In this document: piece after piece, positions 34,940 through 47,117 of the stretch
Numbering within the stretch: the first letter of the stretch is position 1
How the letters are laid out: each line of letters begins with the position of its first letter
NCBI RefSeq assembly: GCF_030253575.1
Contig: NC_080561.1
Span: 24,401,564 to 24,465,563 of the forward strand
DNA from: Rhododendron vialii
Taxonomy: Eukaryota; Streptophyta; Magnoliopsida; Ericales; Ericaceae
Length of the DNA: 64,000 nt
Reading direction: 5' to 3'
The notes under the pieces: model-generated
The model's database searches: none
What the model was told of the DNA's origin: nothing
What the model saw: only the letters and a program-made list of their open reading frames with translations
Position numbers and translations under genes: made by a program

Positions 34940-36154
34940 AACCACTACTACAAAAATAGATAAAGACCTCAGTAATTTGGTGTGATCTTTCACTTTTAAT
35001 CTCGCATTCAAAACCGTGGTCTATCAAGGTGTAACTAAAAGCCCCTATCTTCTAACCACAGGATAAAAATTGTGATTAAAACTCATTAAAACTGTGACTA
35101 AAAACATAAAAACTGTGATAAAAAATGACAAAACTGTGACCTTTAATAGCTTAACATCTCAGTTTGATTATAAAACCGTAATTGTTTATAGAGTAATAAT
35201 CTCAGTTTTTGAAAAAACTGAGATTAAAAGTGGCGTTTCCCTAAGGGGAAAAATCCCACTTTATTTATCCTGTTCGGTTTTGAACCTAAGTCTCTTGAGT
35301 TTTGCATAGAAGCTTCAACCAATTGCACCACACACACTTTTCAATATATGATTGAAATATTTAATATATAACATATGCGTTTAACATTAAAATATATTTC
35401 GAACATCATTTTGAACCTTTAAATATTAAAATTAAAAATTTTGATAAACATGAAAATTGTAGCCCTTTGTGTTATTGTTCAAACCCAATTTGAATTATCT
35501 CAATTAATGGAGTTTTGAGCATAGAATTATACTCGAAATACATTTGGCTATGAAACGCAACCTTCATAAATTTTGTCACCAAAGGTACCCATTTGGTGAC
35601 AAAATATATTTTCATCACTGAAAGTATCCCATTTTCTGATGAAATATTTTTTTGTAGAATGGTTGAGAGTGACATTTATTTAGGGGTATTGCGCACGGAG
35701 TCGATTAAGGGGTAAGCGACTTTCAACTTTTCCTATATAAGAGCTTTCATCTCAAGTCTAAACAAAATGTGATGCACTCTCTAACTTACGATCTCAGTTT
35801 CTAGATGATTGAGATTAAAGGTTCTTTTTATCTTAGTTTTTCCAAAATGAGATATATTCTTTCATATACAATCTCAGTTTTTCAAAAACGAGATCTATTC
35901 TTTAAGTTACAATCTCACTTTTAGATTATTGAGATTAAAAAATCTTTTCATCTCAGTTTTTTGAGAATGAGATCTATTCTTCAAGTTACAATCTCACTTT
36001 TTAGATTACTGAAATTAAAAAATCTTTCCATCTCAGTTTTTTCTTATAGTTGAGATTAAAATTATAGTCCATAACATTTTATTACGCTTTTACAAAAAGT
36101 GATATATTTTTAGTTTTTGAACCGTGATCTTTATACCATTTTGTAGTAGTGAAC
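34940..36154. mobile_element. Non-autonomous CACTA element, 1209 bp, AAC target duplication
   Basis: CACTACTACAAAAA starts at 34943 and TTTTGTAGTAGTG ends at 36151. AAC flanks both sides. The 3-bp duplication and CACTA termini are diagnostic for CMC transposons. The interior holds subterminal repeats (AAAACTGTGA words at left, ATCTCAGTTTTT / GAGATCTATTCTT units at right) and no transposase. Confidence 0.92.
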
Positions 36155-36246
36155 CATAAAGCCTAATAAGAAGCAAATTACCCACAGGCTTCAACAAAAA
36201 CCAAATATTCACCAGATGTGAACTTATTTTGCAATTTCTAATCCCT

Positions 36247-36980
36247 GTTCCCAGATGAGCTTTTTATTTTCCAAATTTATGTCGTAACTCTTGTTCATGG
36301 TTTACACTTTCTATAATCAGTAGGTCGAATAACACAGGGCAAGCATTGAATTCAAACAATTCACGAGATGAGGGAGAGAAGGAAGTTCAGGGGAGAGGCG
36401 AAACATGATTCACCTAGTTTATCTGGAGAGGCCGAAGGGCTAGGGAAGATGAGAGACAAGGTTAGGAACTTTGAGGAGGTACAAGCTCAATGGAAGGTAA
36501 TCGTGAAACTATTGAAAACACAACAGAAGGTAGTCGAACATTGCTTGTATCACTTGATGCTAGGTTTTCTACCTTAATGCCAGTAAAGTTTTTGACATTT
36601 CACTAATTAGTCTTGAATGATGAGAAGAAACTATGTCCCTGTTTTATTGTTATTTTTAAGGTAATTAGTTACATTAAATCATTTCCCCTGTGCTATTTTT
36701 CTGGGTCAAATGTTGTTAAAACTAATATGAATAACACTCTAGACATCGAGGGAAAGTCGCTTATTTAATATGCTTGTCCATTTACTTTACGAACCTAGGA
36801 AATGAAATATAGAAGAGCAAATAAAAGGATGGTAGAACTTCAATTAATAGTATCATGTATCAAATAATGTTCCCCCATGAGCTTTTTATTTTACAAATTT
36901 ATGTCGTAACACTTGTTCATGGTTTACACTTTTCTATAATCAATAGGTTGAATCACACAAGGCAATCATTGAATTTAGAC
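36247..36980. repeat. Pair of about 110-bp direct repeats
   Basis: 36247-36360 and 36867-36980 share GAGCTTTTTATTTT, AAATTTATGTCGTAAC, CTTGTTCATGGTTTACAC and TATAATCA. Between them is about 500 bp with a short Arg/Lys-rich ORF (36368) that I do not regard as a gene. Confidence 0.75.
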
Positions 36981-37014
36981 ATCCATATAACAATACAAAG
37001 GGGTGTTTTCAAAA

Positions 37015-37135
37015 TACCCCTCGCAAACTAACTTTTTGGCCTTTTTAATGGTTGTGATTGAGTTGGAGTTTTAAGCCAGGGGCCAAGATCAAACCCCCTT
37101 TTCTACACTTCCCCCTTAAAAATGTCAACTCAAGA
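37015..37135 (-). repeat. Inverted partner of 33005-33125
   Basis: The reverse complement aligns with the left block over about 115 bp. It directly precedes MORC copy B. Confidence 0.6.
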
Positions 37136-37174
37136 GCCAAACATCCCTGTTTCAAACTGTTTCAAAATTCACAT

Positions 37175-37931
37175 AATGCAATTTTGTTCACCCTCACAGC
37201 TATTAGCACCACCATCTCCAGCAACCAACTCTTTACATGCATACCTGAAAAAGTATCCCAAATTCCCAATCACCCCCTTCCTATTCTCAAAATCACCAGT
37301 TTTCCAAAACTACTTACTACTACTATAGTGCTATCAACAATCTCCCCACCCTTACCATTCACAACTGGCACCGCTCGATCCTTCTCCGACTCCAATTGCC
37401 GCGACGGGAGCGGAGCCGGCAACGAGGCAAGGGATCCAGAAACCCTAACGGCAAAGCGATGGCCAACTTGTCTAGTTTCTAAGTTTCTTCCTCTTCTTTC
37501 CAAACGAACCTCCCTCGCTTGAAACCCTAGACCTCTTCCCGTTTGTTCCGAGAACACTGCCCTTAGCAACATCGTCGTCGGAGGCAGATAAGGAAGAGGA
37601 GTCCTAGAATCGGAGTCACGGTTGCTGCTGCTGCTCAGATCGATGATAGGACTTGGGTTGGAAGGTTGGGGTTTTGGATTTGGATTAGGGGGGTTTAAGT
37701 ATTCGGGTACTTCTCGCTTTACTTGAATGGCGTCCATGACAGTTGGGATTCAGAGGCGTCCATGGCGGTTGATAGCAGTAGTAAGCAGTTTTGAAAGCTG
37801 GTGATTTCGATGTGGAGATAAATTATTGAGAGTGAGAGGGAGCACCAAAGTTAGGTTGAGGGAGCCTATTTGGACCAATAAAAAAGAGGGTAATGTTCAT
37901 CCTCTTCTAAGGAGGGTGAACAAAATTGCAC
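37175..37931 (-). pseudogene. Captured MORC-ATPase gene fragment, copy B, inverted relative to copy A
   Basis: On - an ATG at 37737 opens MDAIQVKREVPEYLNPP, then PSPIIDLSSSSNRDSDS, like MORC N-termini. After a frame change come SEGGSFGKKRKK-type DNA, PLGFLDPLP (about 37445-37470) and FWK.GDFENRKG (about 37295-37320). TGCAATTTTGTTCACCC (37178) is mirrored by GGGTGAACAAAATTGCA (ending 37931), giving element ends. The outer arm at 37765-37800 carries a second, oppositely oriented piece of the QFWKAGDF sequence with one base lost. Copy A and copy B are homologous over about 740 bp. Confidence 0.72.
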
Positions 37932-39036
37932 TTTTATATAAGAAAGCCCAATAAAAAGGAAAAAATAATTGTGTTTGATCTCCAAAAACCTATATTGAGA
38001 GATCTAAATTTGGGGGAAAAAATGTGATTGAAACGTTACATTAGACATATAAATTATATAATGTTACTAGAGAATGCATGGGCATTTATTCAGCCTAAAC
38101 TTGAAGTCAACTATCTTATCCTACATGACAAACATGTAATCGCAAAAAAATTGTCCCCAAGTTGAGTCGAATATCCAAACCTATGTAGTTCAACTAATAC
38201 TTCTGATTTCCCCATAGCTAAGAGGCTAGTAAAAGGTAATACACCTAGCCAAACACCTTATTGTGAAGCTGACAACTGACGTACTTTGTAGGGAGATTAT
38301 CACTGCATAATTGTTCTAGCCTTCCACACCACAAAGCTATATGTGCTTCCAAATTTTCATGCAATAGGATGATTCCAGGATTCAAAAATGACACCCACAA
38401 ATAGAGATTTTTTATCTGAATTTTCTCAAACTGCATAAAAAAAGAGCGGATAGTAGAATCATCTATCGATGGGGTCCTCAACTTCTTTATCCAAGTTTAT
38501 GACAATAACATGGATTTCTTTATCGAGAGCTCATTGATATATCATTTTATTTCAAGTTATTACGCAGAAAAAGCAGGAAAATGTGGTAACTTTTATAGCA
38601 GCAAGGTGATTTGATCTACTTGGTGATATAGAAAGCAAAATGCAGATGGTTCTTCTACCTTAGGTACAAAGAACAAAAGTCACAGTATTGATTAGTCATA
38701 TTTCAATCCACAAATAAATAAAAACACACAGGGAACCAAAACATACTTGAAGGGTCCCTAATTCAATCTCTTTTCAAATTACCTAAAGGGATTTGTATCA
38801 TCACAATCACACCACACAAACTATTCTCATCACGTTTTGAAATAGCAACCATCTACCATGTTAGGCCTTGAGTAGTCTGAACTGCAACCTTTACTACGAA
38901 GGCAGAAAACAAAATACCAAAATATGAGGGTTTTACAAGTAATCTATCACCAGTTAATAATACCGAGAAATAAACCCGGGTACAGTAAACCCCAATCGGG
39001 TGAAGAATCAAAGACACCCAAACTACATTACTTTTC
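37932..39036. other. AT-rich DNA, one unrecognised minus-strand ORF
   Basis: A 78-codon ORF on - (38481-38245, ENLEAHIALWCGRLEQLC..) is complex in composition, but I cannot match it and see no splice context. Otherwise nothing. Confidence 0.3.
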
Positions 39037-39159
39037 TTATGAAATAAACCTCAACTGGGTTAAGTACCTATGTAGCCCGGGTACAGTAACATTGGCATCC
39101 CGCTCATCACGCATCATAAGTTCCTTGGAATACTCGCATGTAGACACAGAGGAATCCGC
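39037..39159 (-). CDS. Probable terminal exon of an unidentified host gene
   Basis: On -, CTCTTTCCAG ends at 39160 and is followed by 40 codons in phase 0 (ADSSVSTCEYSKELMMRDERD, then ANVTVPGLHRYLTQLRFIS) and TAA at 39039-39037. The pyrimidine-rich acceptor, balanced composition and clean stop make a real last exon plausible. Upstream exons would lie to the right, where the Tat element at 41739 may interrupt the gene. I do not recognise the protein. Confidence 0.45.
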   Translation of the reverse strand, partial: ADSSVSTCEYSKELMMRDERDANVTVPGLHRYLTQLRFIS

Positions 39160-40756
39160 CTGGAAAGAGAAACAATGTTAAACCAAGTAGAAAGTCTCTT
39201 CCGACCTCAAAAAAATGCTGAAAATTCAACATATAGCCATTTTCCATACATGAACCCGAAAGAGAAACTATTTTCATACACAATCAAAAAGACCAATGGT
39301 AAAAGGGATGAAAAAAAATACAGGTTTCTTGAAAAAATTAGTAAGAATCCAGAACACTATTAAATACAAAGCTTTTTGAAACCCAAGTTCTATATCATTG
39401 CTTAAAGAACAAAGACGTAAGATGAGAGAATAAAAAAAAAACTAACTCATGGTGGAAGGGATCGGTACGAAAAGAAAAAATTTGCAGAATAAAAAAGTCA
39501 CTGAGGCAAGACTCAAAATTTCGTTTTGAAGATAAAAACCACTGGGTCTCTCTTGCACTGATTCCATGTTTAACTCCTCTCCCATGAATTATTCACTAGC
39601 AATTGTTCTCACTGGAGTGTAGTTTATGGATTATTAAACCAAGATAATGATCAGATTCATCAGAAGAAAGTGGTTTCAAATGAAGAAAATTTCCTATGAA
39701 GATAATGACATGTGAACGGAAGCATAGGGTTATTGAGGGGCATAGAACTTACTGAGGACACGTAACAAAATTTGAAATCAGAGCATATGTACTAAGTACT
39801 GCAAAACCTCAGCTTTATCTCGTACGTACTATTATTCCTTAAAAGTTAGATTGGAGAGCTTACAGTTGTCCCTGATTATTTGGTTTTAGCAAAGGGGAAA
39901 ATCATCTCCAAGAAGAGAGGCAAGCTATAATGCCCCCAATAATTTTGAAACTCACCCCTTCCATAGGCAGAGCCTTCTTTTGAAAAAACCTTGCATTTCT
40001 TCCACTCCATAAATTAATTGGTTGTAAAGAGGGAAAGCTTGTCAGCTTAGTGCTCTACATGAGCAGCTTTTGCATCTACGTGCTTATGCAAGTAAATTAA
40101 AAAAGAATACATTAGAACCTTCCATGTTTGAGATAGTGAGAAGGAGTGAAGAGTAGCTTTGTTACTTTTGGACGTAGTTTTAAAGAAATTCCATTAGAGC
40201 CATAATTGTGTTCCAAATTGCTCATACTTGAAAAATAAAACTGAATCAAAACTTTACTCAATGATATTACTTTGATATCATAAGAATGCATCAAAACCTT
40301 AAGTTTATGTTCACAGGTCTGTTCGATTTCAGTGAGTTCAATGAAGCAACAACATAGGACTACGGAAAAAATGCAGCAGATTTCATCTGAGGGAGGAGGA
40401 AAAAAGCAAAAGAGGCATTTGATGTTTCTCATAACAAACACAACTATTCATAAAAGATAGCAGAACAATGCCTCTCCAAATTATCTATTCTACACCAATA
40501 AAGCAAAAGCATAGAGAAATAAGAGGACAAAAACAATGCAAGAAAGGATAGCAATCCATTAAAATAACAACAATGTCTATCGCTGCCATCGATTCTAGCA
40601 AACTCCAACCAACAAAGAACCACCTCCAAAGTCAGCAAAGAGCCACGCAAATTTATGCTGCAAAGGCCCACCTTTTAAGATCAAAACATTACAATTTAAG
40701 TTCTATGATAGAAAGAGTTCTATATAAGAATTACACTTGCAAAGTCTATAGCCAAC
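39160..40756. other. Probable intronic or intergenic DNA
   Basis: Weak exon-like readings occur on - near 39595-39545 (MGEELNMESVQERPS) and 40020-39950 (LQPINLWSGRNARFFQKKALPMEG before a GTGAGT donor). Neither is assigned. Confidence 0.3.
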
Positions 40757-41194
40757 TAAGAGCATTTGCAATGGTAATAATCAAAACCAATAACCAAAAC
40801 GTGCCACAGCATTTGATTATCCATTTAGTCCATAATCAAACTTAACCTCCACATTGGTTATTTTTGCATCCCTAACAAAAAAACTCCCCACAATACACAA
40901 TGCACATTTGTCCAATCGCAAACGAGTTCCAATCACGCACCCAACCACACCTAATTATTCGTCTCGATGAGACAATTCCAATGTGGGGTGTTTTTGAGTT
41001 ATTGAGTTTTGGGTTTGGTTATTGAGTTTTGGTTATTGGTAAAAGTTGTAAAGTTTGGTTATGGAATGGGTGGAATTTGGTTATTTGCTAAAAGACTTGT
41101 AACTTTGCTTATTACAACGTGGAGTGTTTTTTGAGTATTGTTGTTAAATTTGCTTATCCACGCCCATTTGCTTATTACAATGGGGATGCTCTAA
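40757..41194. mobile_element. Tourist-like (PIF/Harbinger) MITE, 432 bp, TAA target site
   Basis: GAGCATTTGCAATGGT (40760) is mirrored by CAATGGGGATGCTC (ending 41191), flanked by TAA on both sides. Inner arms also pair (ATAATCAAA / GCTTATTAC). TAA duplication fits PIF/Harbinger MITEs. Confidence 0.88.
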
Positions 41195-41733
41195 GGGCTA
41201 ACCAATACCAAAGAGGCAAATCTTCCCACAAAGGAAAAATCCTCTATCTTGATCTATTATTTATCCAATTCTTCTTCTGTACTCAAAAAGGATCAAACTC
41301 ATATACAATTCTCAAGTAGCAGAACAACCACAATACATAAACAATGAAGAACAGTTTATGAACCTGATCAATTAAAAGGGAAAAATATGGAAAGTATAGT
41401 ATTGGCATGTTCAATACTAATGGCATAGAACCTCTTGAACCAACAGCCCTCTAACCTCTAGCTTTAACGCACAAATTTTCTCTTCAATCCAACACTAATG
41501 TCCTGCACTTACATAATTAAACTTTTAAGCAAGTCCACTTTCGCATTACTATGCAGTCATCCTTGCTAACATTCCTATGCCGACCCATAAATGAGTCAAA
41601 ATTTTGAGTGGAAACCAGAAATGAGGGTTCAAAAATTTTAGAAGTAACGCCAAAATTTGGTAAAAAAGGTCGTGGATGTTCACGTAGGAACTGTCTAGCA
41701 AAAATTAGGCAGCAGAAATTGGGAAAAACAAGG
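41195..41733. other. Non-coding flank of the Tat element
   Basis: I see no gene. It ends with AGAAT (41734-41738), the left target duplication. Confidence 0.6.
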
Positions 41734-41738
41734 AGAAT

Positions 41739-42596
41739 TGTGGTGTTGTGCTATCTCCAATAGAACCTTCCTGAATGGTGGCTAAGTTGGTGTATCTTTA
41801 GCGTGGTTGAGACCTGCACACTTAAGCACCCGTGTTAGTGCCAAACCCAGATCGTGGGAAGTCCAGGATATGCATTCCAACGGTCAAGTAAGAAAGAGGG
41901 AAGAGGAGCTTTTTAGATTATGTTTAGGGCTTTCGGAGAGAATCAGTTACCTTTCCCTCAAGGTGGACTCCTTTTATAGGCAAAGGAAACGTGCAGACCA
42001 GCCCATGAGTATGCACCACGTGCTCGGTGATTGGTTCGTCAATCGTGGCGCCAAATCAGGCCCGCAGTCTAAGGCCTGTCATGATCTCCAAGATCTATTC
42101 CCGCAAAAGGGGAAATGGTGCCACGCCACCTGCCACACCTGCCCTACTCCTCCTAACTTCCTCTCTGAGTCAGGGAGCAGGGGTGGCTCAGTGGTTGTTG
42201 ATTCTGCTGATTGAAATAACCCAGCTATATTCAAACTTTTGTAGAGTTGCTAATTGGTCCGGTGGGACGCCATCGAACCGAAAGTTATGACTACCTAATT
42301 CGCATCCAGGTCCATGGTTCCTCCGCGGGTGAACGAACTTGGTCGGTAAGACTGGCCCGACAGAGGCATAGTGACTATTGTGCACCACCAGCCTTAAGTC
42401 CATGGGATGGGCTTGACCCGCATCCGGGTTCATGGTTCCTCCATGGGTGAACGAACTTGGCCCGCAAGACTGGCCCGGCAGAGGCGTAGTGACTACTATG
42501 CACCGCCGGTCCATCCAACCCTTAAGTCCATGGGCCTGACTAGTCATCATGTTGTGGCCTTCACCTGGTTCGCTCCACCGAGCCATGCCCGCCACA
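41739..42596 (-). repeat. 3' LTR of Tat element, 858 bp, with internal tandem duplication
   Basis: It begins TGTGGTGTTGTGC on +. It has two copies of a 118-bp segment (42301-42418 and 42419-about 42536) where the other LTR has one. A TATA-type box (CCTATAAAAGG on -) lies at 41970-41980. Confidence 0.92.
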
Positions 42597-42615
42597 ATAG
42601 CCCCTCAACTTCTTC
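42597..42615 (-). other. Polypurine tract candidate
   Basis: On - the bases just before the 3' LTR read GGAAGAAGTTGAGGGGCTAT, purine-rich as needed for plus-strand priming. Confidence 0.6.
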
Positions 42616-42984
42616 CACCCTTGGACAAAGATGGGAGGAGTTGACCAGTGGCTCCTCCAGGCCATCTTGGTAATGTCATTAGCCGAACCAATGTTTTCTT
42701 GAGGGAACACCACGTGGTAGGTATGCCGATAGGTGTCTGCCCGGCCTTCATGAGGGACGAAAAGGCATCTTGAATCCAGAGTAATGATGATATTCGCTGC
42801 AGAGGGGGCTGATGGGATTGTTTGGCTCAGAGATTGAATGGTCAGGTTTGAACTTGAAACGGCGTAGAAATGCCACATGGCAGAAGGGGGGGGCATCGCG
42901 AGTACGGATTGATGCAGGCTTTCCACGTGGCACCTTAAGAGTGGACGGGGCCGCGTCGCTTCAATTCCGGTGCGCAACCCCTAG

Positions 42985-43160
42985 GTTTCCCCCTTCCCCT
43001 TTCGTACATTATATAAGGGAAGGGGGTGAGACAGAAAATCACTTTCTGCTCTTGCTCTGCAACTTCACCTCTCGCTTCTGCAACTTCACCTCTCGCTTCC
43101 ATTGCTCTCCAAAGTCCTCTATCACGCCACCGCTCACCGTCGTTCTACTTAAGCACTTTC
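42985..43160 (+). promoter_or_regulatory. Promoter and leader of the antisense ORF
   Basis: ACATTATATAAGGGAAGG at about 43004-43021 is a good TATA box on +, preceded by CCCCTTTCG and ACGTGGC elements. It is followed by a CTCTGCAACTTCACCTCTCGCTTC tandem leader. ATG at 43312 is the first long frame. It reads away from the 3' LTR, toward gag-pol. Confidence 0.6.
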
Positions 43161-43446
43161 AGGTAACTTCGATTTCTTTGACGTCTCTTTTTCTGTTTGC
43201 CACAACACTCACACTAAATGACACAACTTTGCACAAAACCTTAGATTTACTCTATTTCTGACGAGTTTCTGCGGCCTCTTTTGGCTGTGGTCCACCACTT
43301 GGTCCGCCAACGATGGCGGTCCTTACTCATATGCCAGCGGTGGATCCTCAATCCTTGCCACGATCTGGCGTAGAAGGCCTTGGTGAGGCCTCATGTTCTT
43401 CCGCCGAGGAGGATCTTACTGAATAACGCCTGGCGAAGGCCTTAGG

Positions 43447-46400
43447 CAGTGATTAAAAAATCGCGCCTAGGCGAGGCGAGCGACGAGGCGAGGATGGGTC
43501 GCCTCGCGGTTGTGAGGCGAGGCGAGAATGGCCGAGGCGAGAATGGCCGAGGCGACCGCCTAGTCAGTAAAGTGGCGCCTAGGCGCGAGGCGTGAGGCGA
43601 AGGAGAAAGGGCGCCTAGGCGTCGTCCAGATCACAAAGGAAATATAAGGGCAAAATAAGACTTACACACAAACACACCTGATCGATTGAAGCTGCCTCTC
43701 ACTCCTGGGCGATCTGAAGCCCTCTCTCGGTCTCTCCTCTGCGATCGACCTCAACATCAAAGACCTCTCTCTCGACTCTTCTCTCGATCGTCAACGACTC
43801 CGGTAAGTTCTTTGCTCTCTGCTCTCGATCTCTCTGCTCTCTGTCTCTCTCGACTGACGCTCTGCTTTCTCTCTCTCTTTCTCTCTTCTGATCTCTCTCT
43901 CTCTCGTCTCTGCTTTCTCTCTGTCTTGAACTGCATGTGCAGCTCTTTCTCTCTTCTGATCTCTCTCTCTCGTCTCTGCTGTCTCTCTCTCTTGAACTGC
44001 ATGTGCAGCTATCTACTTGTCAATTTGCAGTGAGTGTACTGGGAAGTTTTTTAGGAGTATTTGTGTTGTATATGTTTACTAGACTTTATAGTCAGTTAGT
44101 GGGTGTATTATATTCTCTCAGTTAGTGGGTGTATATATATTATATATAGAATCATAGATATTGTTTACTGGACTGCATTTTGTAAATTTTGTGAATTATG
44201 TTTTATCTCCTTTGTTTGTATAGATATTGTAGATGTCGAATAGAACGGATCCTGCTTGGAAGTATTCAAAGAGACATGAAGATAATAAGTTCAAATTCAC
44301 ATGTAATTTTTGTAACAAAGTGGTTACTGGGAGTGTTTACCGAGTGAAGCTACATCTTGCTGGAGGATACCCTGATGTGACTTCATGTCCTAATTGCCCA
44401 GAACCAGTTAAAGAGGAGATTAGGGCATTTATCTATAAGAAAAAGGAGACGGCATCTAGCATAACTCCACTTCCAGATTTTGATGAAATGGGCAATGAGG
44501 AGGACATTGATGAGGATGAGTTTTATGTACAATCAAAGCCCCGTCCTAAGAGGCCTGTTGCCACTGCTACCTCTGGCTCCAAGTTCCGACTTAAGAAGCC
44601 CAAGACCAAATGGCCTATGGATGCTTACTTCACCCCTGACCCAGAGATCGAGGTAGAGAATAGGAGAAGTGGTAAACAACCTAAAGTTGATGATAATACG
44701 CCGCAAAAGAAGTTATTGAAAGAGCGGGTTCATCAAGCTATTGCGAGATGGATTTACGATGCTGGAATACCTCTCAATGTTGTCAATGTGGAGTCCTTTG
44801 AACCAATGATTGAGGCTATTGGGCAATATGGCCCTGGTTTAACACCGTCGACTTATTATCAAGTGCGTGTCCCTCTTCTTAAAAAAGAGGTGGAAAATGT
44901 GAACAAACAAATGGAGGACCACAGAAGGAGAGAGAGGAAAATGGATGCACTCTTATGTGTGATGGATGGACGGATCGAAAGAATAGGTCATTGATAAATT
45001 TTTTGGTTAATTGTCCTAAAGGTAGCATGTTTATTGAATCGGTTGATGCATCAAGTCGTGCCACAACCAGGGACAGCATGTATAGGTTGCTTGATGAGTA
45101 TGTGGAGCGAATCGGAGAAGCTAATGTGGTCCAAGTTGTCACGGATAGTGCCGCATACAATAAGATGGCAGGTAACAATGAATTGCCATATGTTAGTTAC
45201 TAGTTACTACTCAAAGTCTCAAATGTATTATTTCTTACTTTATTACTTACTCTTAGAATCTTATTGTACTTGTTCTAACTTATGATAGAGAAGTTGTTAA
45301 TGGCAAAAAGACCACATTTGTATTGGACTCCATGTGCTGCCCATTGTTTGGATTTAATGTTGGAAGACATTTTCAAGTTGCCATACTTGAAGAGGACATG
45401 GGAAAGGGCGATCAAGGTACACGGTTATATCTATAACCGTCCGACATTGTTGAACATGATGAGACACTTTACCCAAAGAAAAGAATTGATTAAGCCAGCA
45501 AAGACTCGTTTTGCAACAGCTTGTTTGACTTTACAAAGGGTTTATCAACAAAAGAATAACCTAAGAAAGATGTTCACATCAGAGGCTTGGAGTAAGAGCA
45601 AGTGGGCAAAGGAGGCGGACAGTAAAAAGGTAGCTGAAATAATGTTGTCGCTGTCATTTTGGAACAATGTCTTGTTGGCCCTAAGATTTGCATGTCCTCT
45701 TGTTAAAGTACTTCGTTTGGTTGATGGTGAAGAAAAACCCGCAATGGGATACATCTATGAGGCCATGGATAGGGCCAAAGAAACTATTATAAACACGTTT
45801 GGCGGAGATGAAGACAAGTATAAAACTGTGTTTGAAATCATTGATGCGAGGTGGGAAGTGCAATTGCATCAACCTTTGCATGCAGTAGGCTACTATTTGA
45901 ACCCTGCATTTTTTTACAAGGATGGTACAAGGATGAAAGCTGATAAAGAGGTATGGAAGGGTTTGGTGGATTGTATTGAAAGGCTGGTACCAACTGAGAG
46001 GATGCAAGATGAAATTCTTCATCAACTAGCATTATATGAGGAGGAGGAGGGAATCTTCAAAAAGGACATGGCAATTAGGCAAAGAATTACAAGGTCACCA
46101 GGTGATCACAATTTTTACTCTTTGCGCTTAAAAGCCTTAAATACTACCTCTTTATTTTTTATCCTTTACGACAATATAACTAATTGGCAATGTGCAGTTG
46201 AGTGGTGGAAGTTATTTGGTCGTGAAACTCCTGAATTGCAAAAATTTGCCGTCAAGATCCTTAGCCTTACTTGCAGTTCATCCGGATGCGAGAGAAATTG
46301 GAGTGTGTTTGAACATGTGAGTGTTACATTAAGGGATTTCTAATCGTTTTGAAGGTGTGAATCGTGTGATATGAACTTAAACCCCTTTTAACTTTATTTT

Positions 46401-47117
46401 GCAACGTCACACCAAAAAAAGAATTAAGCTAGATCAAAAGCGCCTCAATGACTTGGTGTTTGTTAAGTACAATAGAGCATTGAGGCGTCGATATATGAAC
46501 CGCGGCAAATTTGACCCGATTTCCTTGAAGAACATTGATGAGAGCAATGAATGGTTGATTGGGAAATTGGAGGATGAGCTTGTATTTGACGGTGAAGATT
46601 TGGATTGGAATGTTGTTGCGGAGGCTAGTGGGGTTGAACAACCTAGCAAAGTAACTAGGTCTACTCATAAACCAACAAGTTCAAAGAAGCGTTCAAAAGC
46701 ATCAAGTTTTTGTGCAGACGATTGGGAAGAAGAAGAATTTGATGACATTGTTTCAGATGAAGGAGAAGAGGAAGATGTGGATGGATATCAATCAAATGAT
46801 GATGAAGAAGATGAAGATATTGGTGATGAGTGATGAAAGGATGACTGATGATGTCTTGTTTGGAATATCTGGATTGTTAGTTTGTTACATTTTATGAGCG
46901 TATTTTACTAGTAATTTGTATGTTGGAATGTTGGATTGTTGGTATTATGCAATAAGGTGATGTTTGTTGTTGTTCTAATGGTAGGATTTAATATTGGTCG
47001 TTTATATAGTTTATATTACTTTTTTTTTAAATCGCTCGCCTCGCTTCAATGAGGCGCTCGCCTCGCTCCGATGAGGGCTTTGTCGCCTCGTGTACGCCTC
47101 GCGTATTTAAATCACTG
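43447..47117 (+). mobile_element. hAT transposon, 3671 bp, GCCTTAGG target duplication
   Basis: GCCTTAGG is found at 43439-43446 and 47118-47125. Termini are CAGTGATTAAA and TTTAAATCACTG. Both subterminal regions are crowded with GAGGCG / CGCCTCG motifs, like hAT transposase-binding sites. It carries one transposase gene on +, inside the antisense ORF of the Tat element. Confidence 0.95.
44233..46833 (+). pseudogene. hAT transposase (BED finger, DUF659, hAT dimerisation), frameshifted
   Basis: Start MSNRTDPAWKYSKRHEDNKFK with a BED zinc finger (CNFCNKVVTGSVYRVKLHL). A frame change at about 44925-44945, in a GA-rich run, precedes the DUF659 catalytic block (GCTLMCDGWTDRKNRSLINFLV, VVTDSAAYNKMAG). 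Exon ends at 45169, next exon from about 45288 (AAHCLDLMLEDI). An intron at about 46104-46197 joins SP to VEWWKLFG. The dimerisation motif SLTCSSSGCERNWSVFEH ends near 46318. The last exon (about 46405-46833, HTKKRIKLDQKRLNDLVFVKYN) lacks an AG acceptor (TTTTGCAAC). It ends in an acidic tail. It would excise the element, but is now probably inactive. Confidence 0.9.

Noticed and set aside
36368..36577. 69-codon ORF on +
   Set aside because: No similarity, no splice or promoter context, length compatible with chance.
33767..37931. MORC-like DNA considered as a real host MORC gene
   Set aside because: Only N-terminal pieces are present, with frameshifts, no ATPase domain, and in duplicated foldback form.
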